Assembly: GCA_030760725.1 (NCBI GenBank)
Contig: JASWHV010000005.1
Location: 86,992,622-87,056,621 of the forward strand
Direction of reading: 5' to 3'
DNA length: 64,000 bases
From: Neostapfia colusana
Taxonomy: Eukaryota > Streptophyta > Magnoliopsida > Poales > Poaceae
Both the position numbers and the translations under genes were made by a program. Below the pieces are notes generated by a model. The model saw only the letters and a list, made by a program, of their open reading frames with translations. It ran no database searches and was not told where the DNA came from. Below are positions 9,547-20,943 of the stretch, one piece after another; position 1 is the first letter of the stretch, and every line of letters begins with the position of its first letter.

Positions 9547-12099
9547 TGTAAGGGACTCAGTTTTTGACACATATTCGAAGTGTTCATCACCACACCACAC
9601 ACCTCATTTGAAGTAAGTTGATGAACACAAATGAAGAGCAAGTAACCACCATCAACATGCTCATTAATGAACAAACTCACATATTGCAAAAGTGGTATTT
9701 CCCACATGTGATATAGAGGGGCTGGGCATATGAAAACTCCTACACAATGCTAAGGATGTCCATGCCAAATTTCACCCAAAGTCAAAACCTTTTTGAGGTC
9801 ATTTTGGGTATAGCTAGAAAGAGGGCAGTTTGGAACCATATTCGAATTCAAACTGTTTTTATCACATGAATTCAAAAGTGGGAGGCATATTCTTATTCAG
9901 CACATTTTTGTGAGCTCACACACCAATTTTCTCTCCATTTGGAGTTGATCTTGACATGAGCTAAGTGGGGCAAATTCAAACTTTATTTGAATTCAAAACT
10001 GAACTTGTGCTGAAATTCATTCAAACCAAACCCAATTTGAATTTTAATCAATTCAAATGGCTCATGGGTGAATAATTTGAATCACCATGGGTATTTTGGG
10101 GCTCACTGTTTACAACAGTGATTAGGAGTGAATTTCAGAGGTTAAAACCCTGGGTGGGACCCACATGTCAGTCACTGGTTCAAAGCAACCGACTGAGACT
10201 TTTTCCACTCGGGTCGCTGAGCTGCAGCTGCGATCGCCACCTAGGGAGGCCGCCGTGCCAGCAGCTGCTTGGCCACGCGAGGGCACGAGGCGGTTCAGAG
10301 CCTTCTTAAGGCGTTCTCCCCCCTCCTCGGCCGAAGCTATCACCGTTTCTTCCCCCACAAGAACACAGCGCCGGCAAAGTCCTTCCGCCGGTCAGAACCG
10401 ATCGGAGAGCTCCGATCACAGCCTTCCCGTCCCCTCCAGACCTACGGCAAGGTACTTGGAACCCTCCTCCTTCTTCCCCGTTTCTAGAATTCGGCTGAAA
10501 CCGGTCGAGCTCGGCTATACCGAGAGTTCAATTCAGTGACCTAACGCCGCCGCACTTCGGGCTCCCGTGGACAGCCCCACCGGGGAGTTGTCACGCCCAT
10601 GCCAAGGCATCCTTGGACGCGCCGCTGACCGATGCTGCTCACCCCCGAGCCACAGCCCGAGTGCTTGCTCACCGGTGGCAAATTTCCAGTCTTCCCCTTT
10701 CTGGGTGCAGAACGACCTTCGGGTTCGGTTCTGTCAAATTCTTACTCTAGGAAGGATTAGAGGGCCTCAATCCGCTCTCACATACACTAGACATGGTAAC
10801 GCACAAGTTGCCTTCACAACCTTTGGCCGGAGAACCTCTGTACCCAACGTATTTCGAAGTTTACCAATGGCGGAACAAGTGGGAGGCATCGGGCGCACGG
10901 TGAGAACCTACTTCGGGCCTCCCCCGAGCTGCTTCAGGCTCATGTCGACCTTCCCTAAGGTCCACAGATGCTTCCCGACCGGTGCTCGAGTAGTTGAGGT
11001 GCTAGGGAAGTCGGCCGACACGGCCGAAGTCTTTCCGAAGCCGCCGCTCGTCGCCGACCATGTGCCGGCCGTTGTCATGACGAGCTGAGCCCAGAATCCT
11101 GTTCCCCGAGTGAGAATAGGCAGAGGCGGCCAAAATCATGAAGTTTGGAGCTTTACAGAAGCTGCCGGCGAGCTCTCCGGCGAGGTACCCCGGCGGCAAA
11201 GCGCGGGCGGCGAAAGGTAGACGAAGGGGGTGGACCCCAGCTGTCAGTGGCAGATATTTTGAATCGGGATCGGGCTGCGGCCGGGATCTAGTGTGCTGGC
11301 GCGCGAAAACCCTGTGGGCCTCAGTGTGCTGTCGCCTCCGCGTCCAACACGTGTCCCTGCGGGCCCCGGCAGATTTAAACTTTTCGGCCGATTTTCAGAT
11401 TTCCTTCAAACTTCAAATCTTCATAACTTTGGCTAGAAAGCTCCAAATCGAGTGAACCAAATTTTTTTGGATTCAGATCTCTGAGCACTTTCCAGAAAAT
11501 CAAGTTTCACTTCATGAAAATCCTTATTTCTCCAGAATTAATTCCTCCAAATTTAAACTGTTTGGAATTTTAACTGGAGAATCCTTTGGAGGAAAATTCT
11601 GAAATTTTGCTGAGATGTTTACCAAAATATCCCTGGACTACCATTAAAATTTCAGATCCATTTGAGCTCATTTAATCCACCTAATGGTGTGATTAGTGAA
11701 ACTGTTCCACAGAAAATATAAAATGTTCAGAAACATTTTCAGAATTTCCCCTGGAATTGTTTAGCTCATATCTTTAGCTAGGAACCTTCAAATTAAGTGA
11801 GACCAACTCCATTAGAACCATATGAAAAGATAGTTTTCAGAAAGTCATAGTTTGTTTCATGAAAATCCTTAGAACACCCTACAAGCCTTCAGTTAAGGTC
11901 AAGTACATAATTAATTGTGGAGGGCTCAAATGAGCTTTGCTGCAACCAAAACTTGACCAAGTCTGTGTTTAGGTTGTAACCAAGCCACAGTAAAAGTTTC
12001 ACAGTCATTAGGTCTGTCTAGTAAGAGTTATAGACTTCACAAGTTTAAAACTCAATTCAAATGCATTTAATTAATACATGTACTCCTTATATCATGTAG

Positions 12100-12180
12100 T
12101 CGCTAAGGTCGAGGAGGAACCCGAAGTCCTAGACTTTGTGACTCCGGGAGAGCAGCTAGCCTACGACCAAGAGCAGCAAG
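12100..12180 (+). other. LTR-embedded internal exon-like frame (element A, 5' LTR)
   Basis: 81 nt lie between acceptor ATGTAG (ends 12099) and GC-type donor AAG/GCAAGC. The frame is 2 nt + 26 codons + 1 nt, phase 1 at both ends, open and acidic (EEEPEVLDF near the start, AYDQEQQ near the end). Copies of the same length lie at 23496-23576, 49562-49642 and 60879-60959; only the last has a stop, from a GAG to TAG change. Confidence 0.5.
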
Positions 12181-13269
12181 GCAAGCTCCGGTTTGCATTA
12201 ACCTTTTTACAAATTTTTATTGTTTTGAGCACTTACTTGAGTATTATGATTCCTTGAATTAGAGTCTTGTTTGGAAACCCAATTGCATAGCCAAGAAAAC
12301 CATGGGTTGGGATTAAGATTGCAAACCCCGTTAGCTACTGCAATGCTAAGATAGTGTACGATTCGGTACAAGCCGAGTAGTTGGAACTACTCGCGAGCAT
12401 AGGCTAGAGGCACTCGACTCGGGTAGTGATAGCACAAGAAACACATGGCAAGAAAATGAGACCAAGCGGAGGGTAAGGGCAGCAGGACTTTTGGGCCTGT
12501 GTGCTATAGCTCCGCTTGTGTCGATTGAGGACCGAGCCGTGTGCGGGCCTGTTGAACAAGCTAGAACAGCCGAAGACCTACCGGCTATATGGGAACCGGG
12601 AAACCGATGTAACTCGGGTAGCTGGGTGTTGAGGAATAGCTGGTCGTTCAGAGGCTAGGTTGAGAGCTCGAGGTGTAAATTGGCTGGCGGCACAGAGATG
12701 CGCGTGCAGAGACCTCTTGCTCGGGACGATTGGACCGGTTCAACATGTGGCTAACGGGTGAAAGGTAGTTGCGTACGGCGTCCGTGATGGTTGTTGTAGG
12801 CAACATCTAGTACGGGCGTACGTGACGGGTTATTCGGATAACCCTGCAGGTGTAAATCGATTATAATCGCCGTCCCTCACGGTCAGTGAGTACCACTTGT
12901 TCACTGTACCGTGACGTAGAAAGAACAGGCTAGTTGCATGTTAAAATGTTGCTGATTGAAAGATGGACTTGATTGCTAATGATTTGCTGTAGTTTAGAGC
13001 TAACTAAAGTTCTTTTCAACTTTGGGCAAAGTACATGAGAGAAATGCGTTTCTTGTTTGATTGCGGCTCTCTCATGTGCCTTAGCGTAAGGTTCTCCACA
13101 TCCTGCGGCTAAAACTTGAAAGTAAGTTTCTACTAATTAGGCGAGTCCTTGCAAATGATTTTTACCTCATGTAACCCATCATCCCTCATGTAGAAGTTCC
13201 ATGTTTAGGTGAGACGGGTCAGACTTGCTGAGCCTTCGTGCTCACTGCTTGTGTTTGAAGCTTTTGCAG

Positions 13270-13358
13270 GGTTCTATGAGGAAGGGACTCCCGAAGAGGA
13301 GACGGAACCCCAGGAAGGGAACCCCGTCGAGTGGGAGTCGTGCACGCCGCAGAGTTAG
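13270..13358 (+). other. LTR-embedded terminal exon-like frame (element A, 5' LTR)
   Basis: 89 nt follow acceptor TTTTGCAG, accept phase 1 and run open to TAG at 13356-13358. The encoded tail is Glu-rich (EEGTPEEETEPQEGN). The frame and stop are kept at 24640-24728, 48882-48970 and 59699-59787. It fits in phase to the exon ending at 12180. Confidence 0.5.
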
Positions 13359-13593
13359 TGTGCATGTGTGCTAGGAAGGACACGTTCAAGGGCTGGACAT
13401 GGACTTGATGCGTAGTCTACGCCCGTGAGTGTAGACTGGAACCTATTTTGATGTAAACATGTTCATGAACCACTTTATGTAATATAAACTTTGCTTCCGC
13501 TTTGTACCTTTGATGTGTGTTATCCGGTGCTGTGCAACGCAGCACCCCTCAGCGTGATCCTGGCTCGACAAGACCGTGGGGTCGTGTCAGCGT

Positions 13594-13605
13594 TGGTATC
13601 CGAGC
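13594..13605 (+). other. Primer binding site of element A
   Basis: TGGTATCCGAGC starts four bases after the 5' LTR. It matches the initiator-Met tRNA primer site seen in elements B and F (TGGTATCAGAGC) with one change. Confidence 0.8.
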
Positions 13606-15091
13606 TCGCTTGAGGTTTAACGCACTAAAAAGCTCATCTTTTTCAAAAATCCAGTGAGGAACGAGTTAGTAGCCCGTATAAGGATGTTATTAGCATATAG
13701 AATGTGGCATACTAACCTAATTGTCTATGTAGGAAAATCGTGTATCTCAGGACGTTTATGTCTTCGGGGATACACGTAAGCGCTGTCCACCAGTGCGCAC
13801 AAGCTGGAGGGTGGAGCCCCACGTGTGGCAGGTAACCTGACCCGCTTTGATATCCTCTACGACTCTTCATGTCGTTTGGGGTATTCGAGCAACCTCTGTC
13901 CCTGGCGTGTGTGGTACAACTTGGGAGACCCCGTCACGTGGTCTGAAACGTGAACACGTAACTCAAGGCATGTTTGGCTTGAGAACATCTGGGCGAGTGA
14001 TGACGGCCGGGTGTACGAACTGTATGGATTCCGGGCTCGGTGTGCAGCCGAGTCTGACGATTCTTTGAGTTTCCTGCAGGTAGTCTGACCACGAAACGGT
14101 AGACGTGTAGCATCCGTGTGCGAGTGATATTTAGTGCCACTGAATTAACGAAGCCGGCTAAGTCCGGTATAGGTTTTTCTTTGTGAGGACGTAGTACCGA
14201 CATGATCTGGTGACACATCGACGTCACACCCCACTAAATGAGCAACTTCATTTAGAACTTGAAAGTTTTGATCCAAAGTAGTAAAACTTGATGTAACTCC
14301 TTCCCTTAATCAGGATATTCAAAGTTAACAAGTCTTCAACTTCTAGGTTGTTAAGGACCGAGCACTCTGTTTTTCAGCTGAACTAAGGCTGAAGTCAATC
14401 AGAGGTTAAAGGTTGAGTTCTTTCGAGGTTTGGGTCATATGATACATTTCTGGAAAGCTTTGGAAGAGTTTTATAACTTTTCTGTTGAGGTCCAGAGGTG
14501 TTTCATCCCTTAACCAATCGAAAAGTGCAGTAGAGTTGAAACTGCCCTGAAAACAGGGCAGGGCAAAGACTCTCTGTAAACTCTCTGTAAATTGAGTATA
14601 ACGTCCTGCATAAAAATCCAAAAATAGAAAATGAGGTAGTTATGGAAAGCTTATGAGATGGGTTACATCTTGGTAACAGAAAGGTTTGTCAGATTGGGAG
14701 CAGAATTAACTGGAATTCGTGGATCAAATCAGCACCTAAAGCAGGGAGGTGCTGTCCAATTTTGTCCAGAAATTTTGTTAACTTTGACATCTCATAACTT
14801 TTGAACCAGGACAGATCTTAGGCCATGCAAATACTTTCCGGAAAGCTATTGAAGTTACATTTAACTTTCATGTTGACCTCCAGAATTGGTTTTGCCTTTA
14901 ACATGGCCTAAATCAGGTTGAGATGGAAACTGATCAGGGCTGTCATGTTGAACAGCAGGTCAGCAGTCAAATTTGCTTAAAAATTTGAACTATGTTTCCA
15001 AGTTTTATGGGTTCAATGACACGTCTTATGTTATAACTCAATGGTTTACTGTTTAAATCGATATTTGACATTCTCAAATACATTTTTACAG
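13606..15091 (+). other. Element A leader between primer site and upstream frame
   Basis: About 1.5 kb without a supported frame, mostly AT-rich after 14230, ending in a pyrimidine tract and ACAG just before the ATG at 15092. It looks like an intron or untranslated leader. The matching region of element F is 57974-59455. Confidence 0.6.
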
Positions 15092-16036
15092 ATGACAGCG
15101 GATAAGCAGTTGGAGAATGGGTGGGTGGTGTCCCACTGTTCTCACCGCAGCGGCTATCCGGAAGCATTGAGGCATATGCTTCAATATTTCGGGTACAACC
15201 AGATGCCGCAGTACTTCGCCAAGGAAGAAGGCGAAGAGGGAAACAATACATGGACAATCCATGTCGAAGTCCCTGCAGGACCTATGCCACCCGGTTGGGT
15301 GCCATTCAACGTCACGGTGAAAGGTAGACAGCCGGAAGGGATGTGGCAAGTGGCAGCCCGTGACACCATGTCACGTTTCTGCCAGCTACACATGAGAGCG
15401 ATGGAGGGCACTCCATACGCGCTCTTTCCGGTGGAGGGACGAGCTCAGCATGTGTGGGAAGGAAGGTACCGGGAGGCAGCCGATCCGGGTTGCCCAAGGT
15501 ACAACCCCGCGTAGGCAAACCTTAGCCTCCAGATGAGGGCGGGAAACGCCGTGATGGACAGCCAAGCTGTTCATACGGAGCATCTCGCCGTAAGGCTCAA
15601 GGAGAGCACAAGCTTTGGAGACTATTTCGAGAGTGCCCACAGTGCACTCCGCAATGTGCTCCTTCCGAAGATCAAGCGACTGAATGAACAGCATAATCAG
15701 TTGCGTCGTCTGAAGAAGGCAAAGAAGAAAAGCCGTGTCGACATCGCGGCGTTGCAAGAACTGGTACAAAATCTGACCCAGCAGAACGAGGACCTTACTC
15801 AAGAGCGGGACGACACTATTGAGGAAGGGCAAGGCTGGGAAGAAGACTACAACCAAGCCATGGACGAGGTGCACGCATTGCAGGACCTCGTACCTCCGGT
15901 ATTGGGCATACCGGTGGTCTTGGGCCTTCCAGCAATGGGAGAACCCGAGATGGGAGAAGAGGTTGTAGATCCAGAGCCACCAGCAGAGGTACCGGAGGAG
16001 GACGATCCGCAGGAGGTCGAGTTCTACTCCGAGTAG
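15092..16036 (+). pseudogene. Upstream frame of element A (unknown function, coiled coil), one nonsense codon
   Basis: 945 nt (314 codons and stop) in the sense orientation between the leader and gag. The ATG directly follows a 3' splice-site-like ACAG. Residues 1-160 form a compact-looking region rich in W, Y and G (motifs GWVVSHC, GYNQMPQYF, PPGWVPF). Residues about 190-266 have the heptad pattern and charge of a coiled coil (IKRLNEQHNQLRRLKK, LQELVQNLTQQNEDL). The tail is acidic (EEDDPQEVEFYSE). A TAG at 15512-15514 stands where element F has GAG. Both copies are exactly 945 nt with no indel, unlike gag-pol. I do not recognise the family; extra frames upstream of gag are known in some plant gypsy elements. 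Function unknown. Confidence 0.7.
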
Positions 16037-16308
16037 GGGGTTACAGTTGCCAAGTAGGGCAGCTAGGGTAGTGTAACCCAACTTTTGTAATCGGTGACAT
16101 GTCGTGTAGACAGTAGCGTATGTATATGTAGTGACGACATGAGCACGACTTCTCGGAGACCCGAGAATAATGTATCTTGTATAAAGTTTATGCTTTATCA
16201 ATATATGTGAATGTTGTGCAAATTAATCATGTGTCACTTCAATACCTACTGTTGCATATGGAATTTTAAGTATGACATGTGCTAATCGCTGCTGTTTTGA
16301 ATTTCAGA

Positions 16309-19300
16309 ATGACGCGTACTCGTGCCAACCCGGACGTTGGGGGTACTAGCCAAGGGGGAGAGACCTCCCAACTGCCTCCCGAAGACTCTTCGGGACAGCA
16401 GCAGCAACAGCAGCAACAGCAACAGCAAACACCGCCACCGCCACTGCCAACGGTTACATTGGCCGACATCGTCGCGGCAATGGCGCGTTCACATCAGCGG
16501 CACATGGAGTTACTGCAAACTCTTATTGCCAATATGTCTCGCCCAGAGAGACGTCAAGATCGTGAGGAGCATCAACAGAGCTCCTACTCCAACTTCCTGG
16601 CTACTCATCCCCCGGTATTCTCAAGGGCGGATGAACCTCTTGACGCGGACAACTGGCTCCACGCAATAGAGATGAAGTTCGGGCTGCTCCAGATAACTGA
16701 GCAGCGCAAGACTCAGTTCGCGGTCCAGCAGCTCCAAGGATCCGCGGGCGCGTGGTGGGCAAACTTTTGTGCTTCACAGCCCACCGACCGAGTTATTACC
16801 TGGACGGAGTTCCGGACAGCCTTCAGGGCCTATCACATCCCGCCAGGTTTGATGAAGAGGAAGACGCAGGAGTTTCTACACCTGCAGCAAGGGAGCCGAA
16901 ACGCGCTGGAATACTCCAGGGCGTTCAACGATCTCACGCTCTACGCGTCGTATCACGCAGATACCGACGAGAAGCGGCAGGACCACTTTTACCAGGGGCT
17001 TAACCCGCTCCTGAAGGACAAATTGGCGATGTTCAATCGCGGCAGCCTAAACGACATCATTGATGCTGCGATTGTTCAATAGGACTCCGGCAAGGAGTTA
17101 GCAGCGGCGGAGAGAAAGCGAAGAGCGCCGCAAAGCAGCGGAGAAGGAGGCGGTCCTTCTCAGAAGTTTCGGATGGTGAATCGCCCACCATCAGGTCCAC
17201 GCTGGCAGCCACCACAGAAGCCGATGCCATTCCGCAGTCGGCCGTATTGTTCACCGCCATTCAGGCCGACACTGCCAGTACCACCTCCACAACAACAACA
17301 GCAGCAGCGGGCGATGCCGCGTGCGTATGCACCTCAGCAGCGGATGCCGGGCTTTCGTCCCCCGAGCACTACACCAGCAGCGGCCACATGTTACAAGTCT
17401 GGTCGTCCAGGACACGTCGCGAGCAGTTGCCCGGAGTGGCAAGGCGGCGGAGTGGCACCGCAGTTTCTGGGGAGGAATCAACCCCAGAACCCTACTAATG
17501 TGCGGCGGGCAAACCCTAGGCCCGGCACTGTCCACCAGCTTGCCATAGAGGACGTGCCGGAGGGTGAGCCAATCCTTGCGGCTATGTTCCAACTCCACCA
17601 GCATCCCGCCATAGTACTATTTGATTCAGGCGCCACGCATAGCTTCATTAGCCAAGCTTTCATTGATAAATATAGCTTGCAAATACTACCCACCGATAAT
17701 CCTTATGTGATCTGTTCACCGGGTGGGAAAATTTCAGCAAGCATGACGGTCCCAAAAGCGCCATTGTGCTTAGAGGGTAGAGTCTACCCTACGTCTCTCA
17801 TAATCTTAGAGGGACAAAAGGTCGATGTCATCCTATGGATGTCGTGGTTAACCCGCCACGGCGCTGTTTTAGACACCGTCCTCCGAGTTGTGCACCTAAA
17901 CTCAAAAGTGCACGAATCTCACTCCTTATTTCTGGACAGTCCAGAAATAAAACTTCCAAGTGTCTATCAAGCGACAACCATCAGATTGGAAGATATTCCA
18001 GTGGTCCAAGAGTTCCCTGACGTATTCCCGGATGATTTGCCTGGTATGCCACCTGATAGAGAGGTGGAGTTCAAGATTGAAGTTGCGCCGGGAACCATGC
18101 CAATATCCCGAAGGCCGTACAAGATGGCGCCCAAGGAGTTGGCTGAACTGAAGACTCAGCTCGCGGACCTCCTGGAGAAGGGTTTTATTAGGCCGAGCTC
18201 CTCGCCATGGGGCTGTTCAGCATTATTTGTGAAGAAGAAGGATGAGACGTTGCGACTTTGCATGGACTATCGTCCATTAAATGCCGTAACCATCAAGAAC
18301 AAGTACCCGTTGCCACGGATCGACATGTTGTTTGATCAGTTGGTCGAAGCAAAAATCTTTTCCAAAATGGACTTAAGATCCGGGTACCATCAGATTAAGA
18401 TAAGGGCTGAGGACATTCCGAAGACGGCTTTCTCGACGAGGTACGGACTTTATGAGTACCTGGTCATGTCCTTCGGCCTCACCAATGCTCCAGCTCACTT
18501 CATGTACTTAATGAACTCGGTATTCATGCCGGAGCTGGACAAGTTTGTCGTGGTCTTCATCGACGACATCCTGGTATATTCCAAGTCGGAGGAAGATCAC
18601 AAGAAGCATCTGCGTATAGTCTTGCAACGGCTGTGGGATCACAAGTTATACGCGAAATTCAGCAAGTGCGAATTCTGGATATCGCAAGTGCCTTTTCTCG
18701 GGCATATCATCTCAGCGGAGGGTATCGCTGTAGACCCGAGCAAGATCACTCAAGTGCTGAATTGGAAATCCATGAGGACTGTTCATGAGGTACGGAGTTT
18801 CCTCGGACTCGCGGGATATTATCGGAGGTTCATTCCGAACTTCTCGAAGATTGCCAAGCCTATGATGGAGCTGCTGAAGAAGACCACCAAATATGTTTGG
18901 AGTCCGGCATGTGAAGCAGCATTCAAGGCTTTAGTAAAGCACCTGACATCAGCACCGGTTTTGGCGCAGCCAGACACAACAAAACCGTTCGATGTGTACT
19001 GCGATGCATCCGGCATTGGGCTCAGATGTGTGCTGATGCAAGACCGAAGAGTGGTCGCGTATGGATCATGGCAGCTTAGAAACCATGAGCAGAATTATCC
19101 AACCCACAACTTGGAGCTCGCTGCCGTGGTACTTGCACTGAAATTGTGGAGGCACTACCTACTCGGTAACCTCGTACATTTATATACCGACCACAAAAGC
19201 CTCAAGTACATATTCACTCAGAAGGAGCTGAACATGAGGCAGCGAAGATGGTTAGAATTGATAAAGGATTACGAAATAGAGATCCATTATCATCCGGGCA

Positions 19301-20874
19301 AGGCAACGTAGTGGCAGATGCGCTGAGCCACAAGTCACACGTCAACAATCTGACCATCACACCATTGGAAGAGAGCGAACCACCACTACATGTGATTCCA
19401 CATGGGGCTCTCTACAACCTAGCTTTGATCCCCACCATCCGTGAAGAAATAGCGGCGGCTCAGAAACATGACAAGGGCATGTCGCATTTGCGGAGACGTG
19501 TAGACAGTGGGGAGTTGAAATGTTTCCGGAAGGACGGAGACGGCGTCCTATGGTTCAAGGACCGGATCGTCGTACCCCGTAATCCGGAGTTACGGAAGAA
19601 ATTTTTTGATGAGGCTCACTTATCAAAATTTTCTATTAACCCCGGCAGCAACAAAATGTATCAAGAACTCAGAAGTAAGTTTTGGTGGACACGGATGAAA
19701 CGGGAGATCGCCAAGTACGTGTCCGAGTGTGATACATGCCGAAGGGTGAAGGCAGACCATATGCGGAAACCGGGACTGCTACAACCACTGGGCGTTCCTG
19801 CCTGGAAGTGGGAGGACGTGAGCATGGATTTCATTGTCGGTTTACCCATCACTTTGCATAAACATGATTCTGTGTGGGTGATCGTCGATCGGCTCACCAA
19901 AGTTGCCCATTTCATCCCGGTCAACACCAACTACAACGCCAAGAAGTACGCTGAACTGTACATCTCACGGATCCTATGATTGTACGGCGTACCCCGTACC
20001 ATCATATCGGATCAGGGCACTTTATTTGTGTCCCGTTTTTGGGAGCAGCTACACGCTGCATTGGGGACGAAGCTGATCCGTAGTTCAGCGTACCACTCGC
20101 AGACGAATGGGCAAACCGAGCGGGTAAATCAGATCTTAGAAGACATGCTACGAGCTTGCGCTATCAACCACAGCAAGAATTGGGACGATCACTTGCCGTT
20201 AGCCGAGTTCTCGTACAACAATGGGTACCAAGCTAGCATAAAGATGGCGCCTTACGAGGCGCTATACGGAAGAAAATGCCGCACACCATTGAACTGGTGT
20301 GAGTCTGGCGAAAGGGTTACCTTCGGGATTGACCTTGTAAACAATGCGGAAGAAAAGGTTCGACTGATTGAAGTGAACCTAAAAGCCACCCAATCCCGGA
20401 AGAAACAGTATGCGGACCGGAGAAGACGCCCATTACAATTCGAAGTGGGGGATCATGTATATGTACGTGTGTCTCCAATGAAGGGCGTAAACAGATTTGG
20501 GTGAGAGGAAAGTTAGCACCCCGATTCATCGGTCCATTCCAGATTGCCGAAAGATGTGGATCAGTAGCATACCGGCTGAAATTACCAGAAGCACTTTCTG
20601 GTGTGCACGACGTCTTTCACATTGCCCAGCTGAGGAAGTGTCTTAAGCTATCAACTACCGTTCAGCTGGAGGACATTGAAGAACTGCAACCGGATCTCAA
20701 CTATCGGGAGGAACAGTTCAGATTTTTGACCAAAAGGCCCGAACCACACACAACCGTACGTTGTGGTTCTACAAGGTTCTATGGAGTAATCACTCCATGG
20801 ACGAAGCGACATGGGAGAGCGAAGGATTTCTTTGCGCTAACTACCCCGACTTTTTCACGTCGCATATCCGGTAA
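16309..20874 (+). pseudogene. Element A gag-pol, decayed
   Basis: One long gag-protease-RT-RNase H-integrase frame. The ATG at 16309 lies one base after the acceptor TTTCAG. Gag has a Gln run (near 16400-16430) and a gag domain to about 17050. The zinc knuckle at about 17389 has its second Cys changed (CYKSGRPGH; element F has CYKCGRPGH). The protease has LFDSGATH (about 17618), the RT has FIDDILVYS (18556 on), and RNase H has TDHKSLK. Integrase has the zinc-binding region, a catalytic core with DGQTERVNQ-like text, and a chromodomain-like tail. Breaks: TAG at 17080-17082 (GAG in F), 1-base loss near 19308, TGA at 19977-19979 (Trp codon), 1-base loss near 20502, and a frameshift near 20715-20730. 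It cannot make a full polyprotein. Confidence 0.9.
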
Positions 20875-20927
20875 TTTTCCACCGTCCTCTCTCTCATTTT
20901 CACCTTATAATCTCGAGACGAGATTCT

Positions 20928-20943
20928 TTTAAGGGGGGAGGAA
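20928..20943 (+). other. Polypurine tract of element A
   Basis: TTAAGGGGGGAGGAA directly abuts the 3' LTR start. The same tract flanks the element F LTR at 52184-52200 on the minus strand. It primes plus-strand DNA synthesis in this element class. Confidence 0.8.

Larger units (their letters stand above)
9547..13589 (+). repeat. Element A 5' LTR
   Basis: It begins TGTAAGGG and ends GGGTCGTGTCA. The layout is an AT-rich U3, a GC-rich promoter-like part (10150-10510) without a clear TATA box, a leader donor AAG/GTACT after 10451, an AT-rich intron-like part, and exon-like segments at 12100-12180 and 13270-13358. The frames in the GC-rich part (10118-11088) are shared with the 3' LTR but lack family motifs. 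Confidence 0.95.

Noticed and set aside
10118..11088. Protein genes in the GC-rich part of the element A LTR
   Set aside because: Frames are partly kept in the 3' LTR only because the LTRs are young copies; none has recognisable domains and the F copies do not keep them consistently.
16266..16469. Cys-rich minus-strand peptide
   Set aside because: It is the reverse reading of the CAG/CAA run that encodes the Gln run of gag.
17080..17082. Programmed UAG readthrough in gag of element A
   Set aside because: The stop is upstream of the zinc knuckle, not at the gag-protease border, and the sister copy F has GAG there; it is a simple nonsense change.
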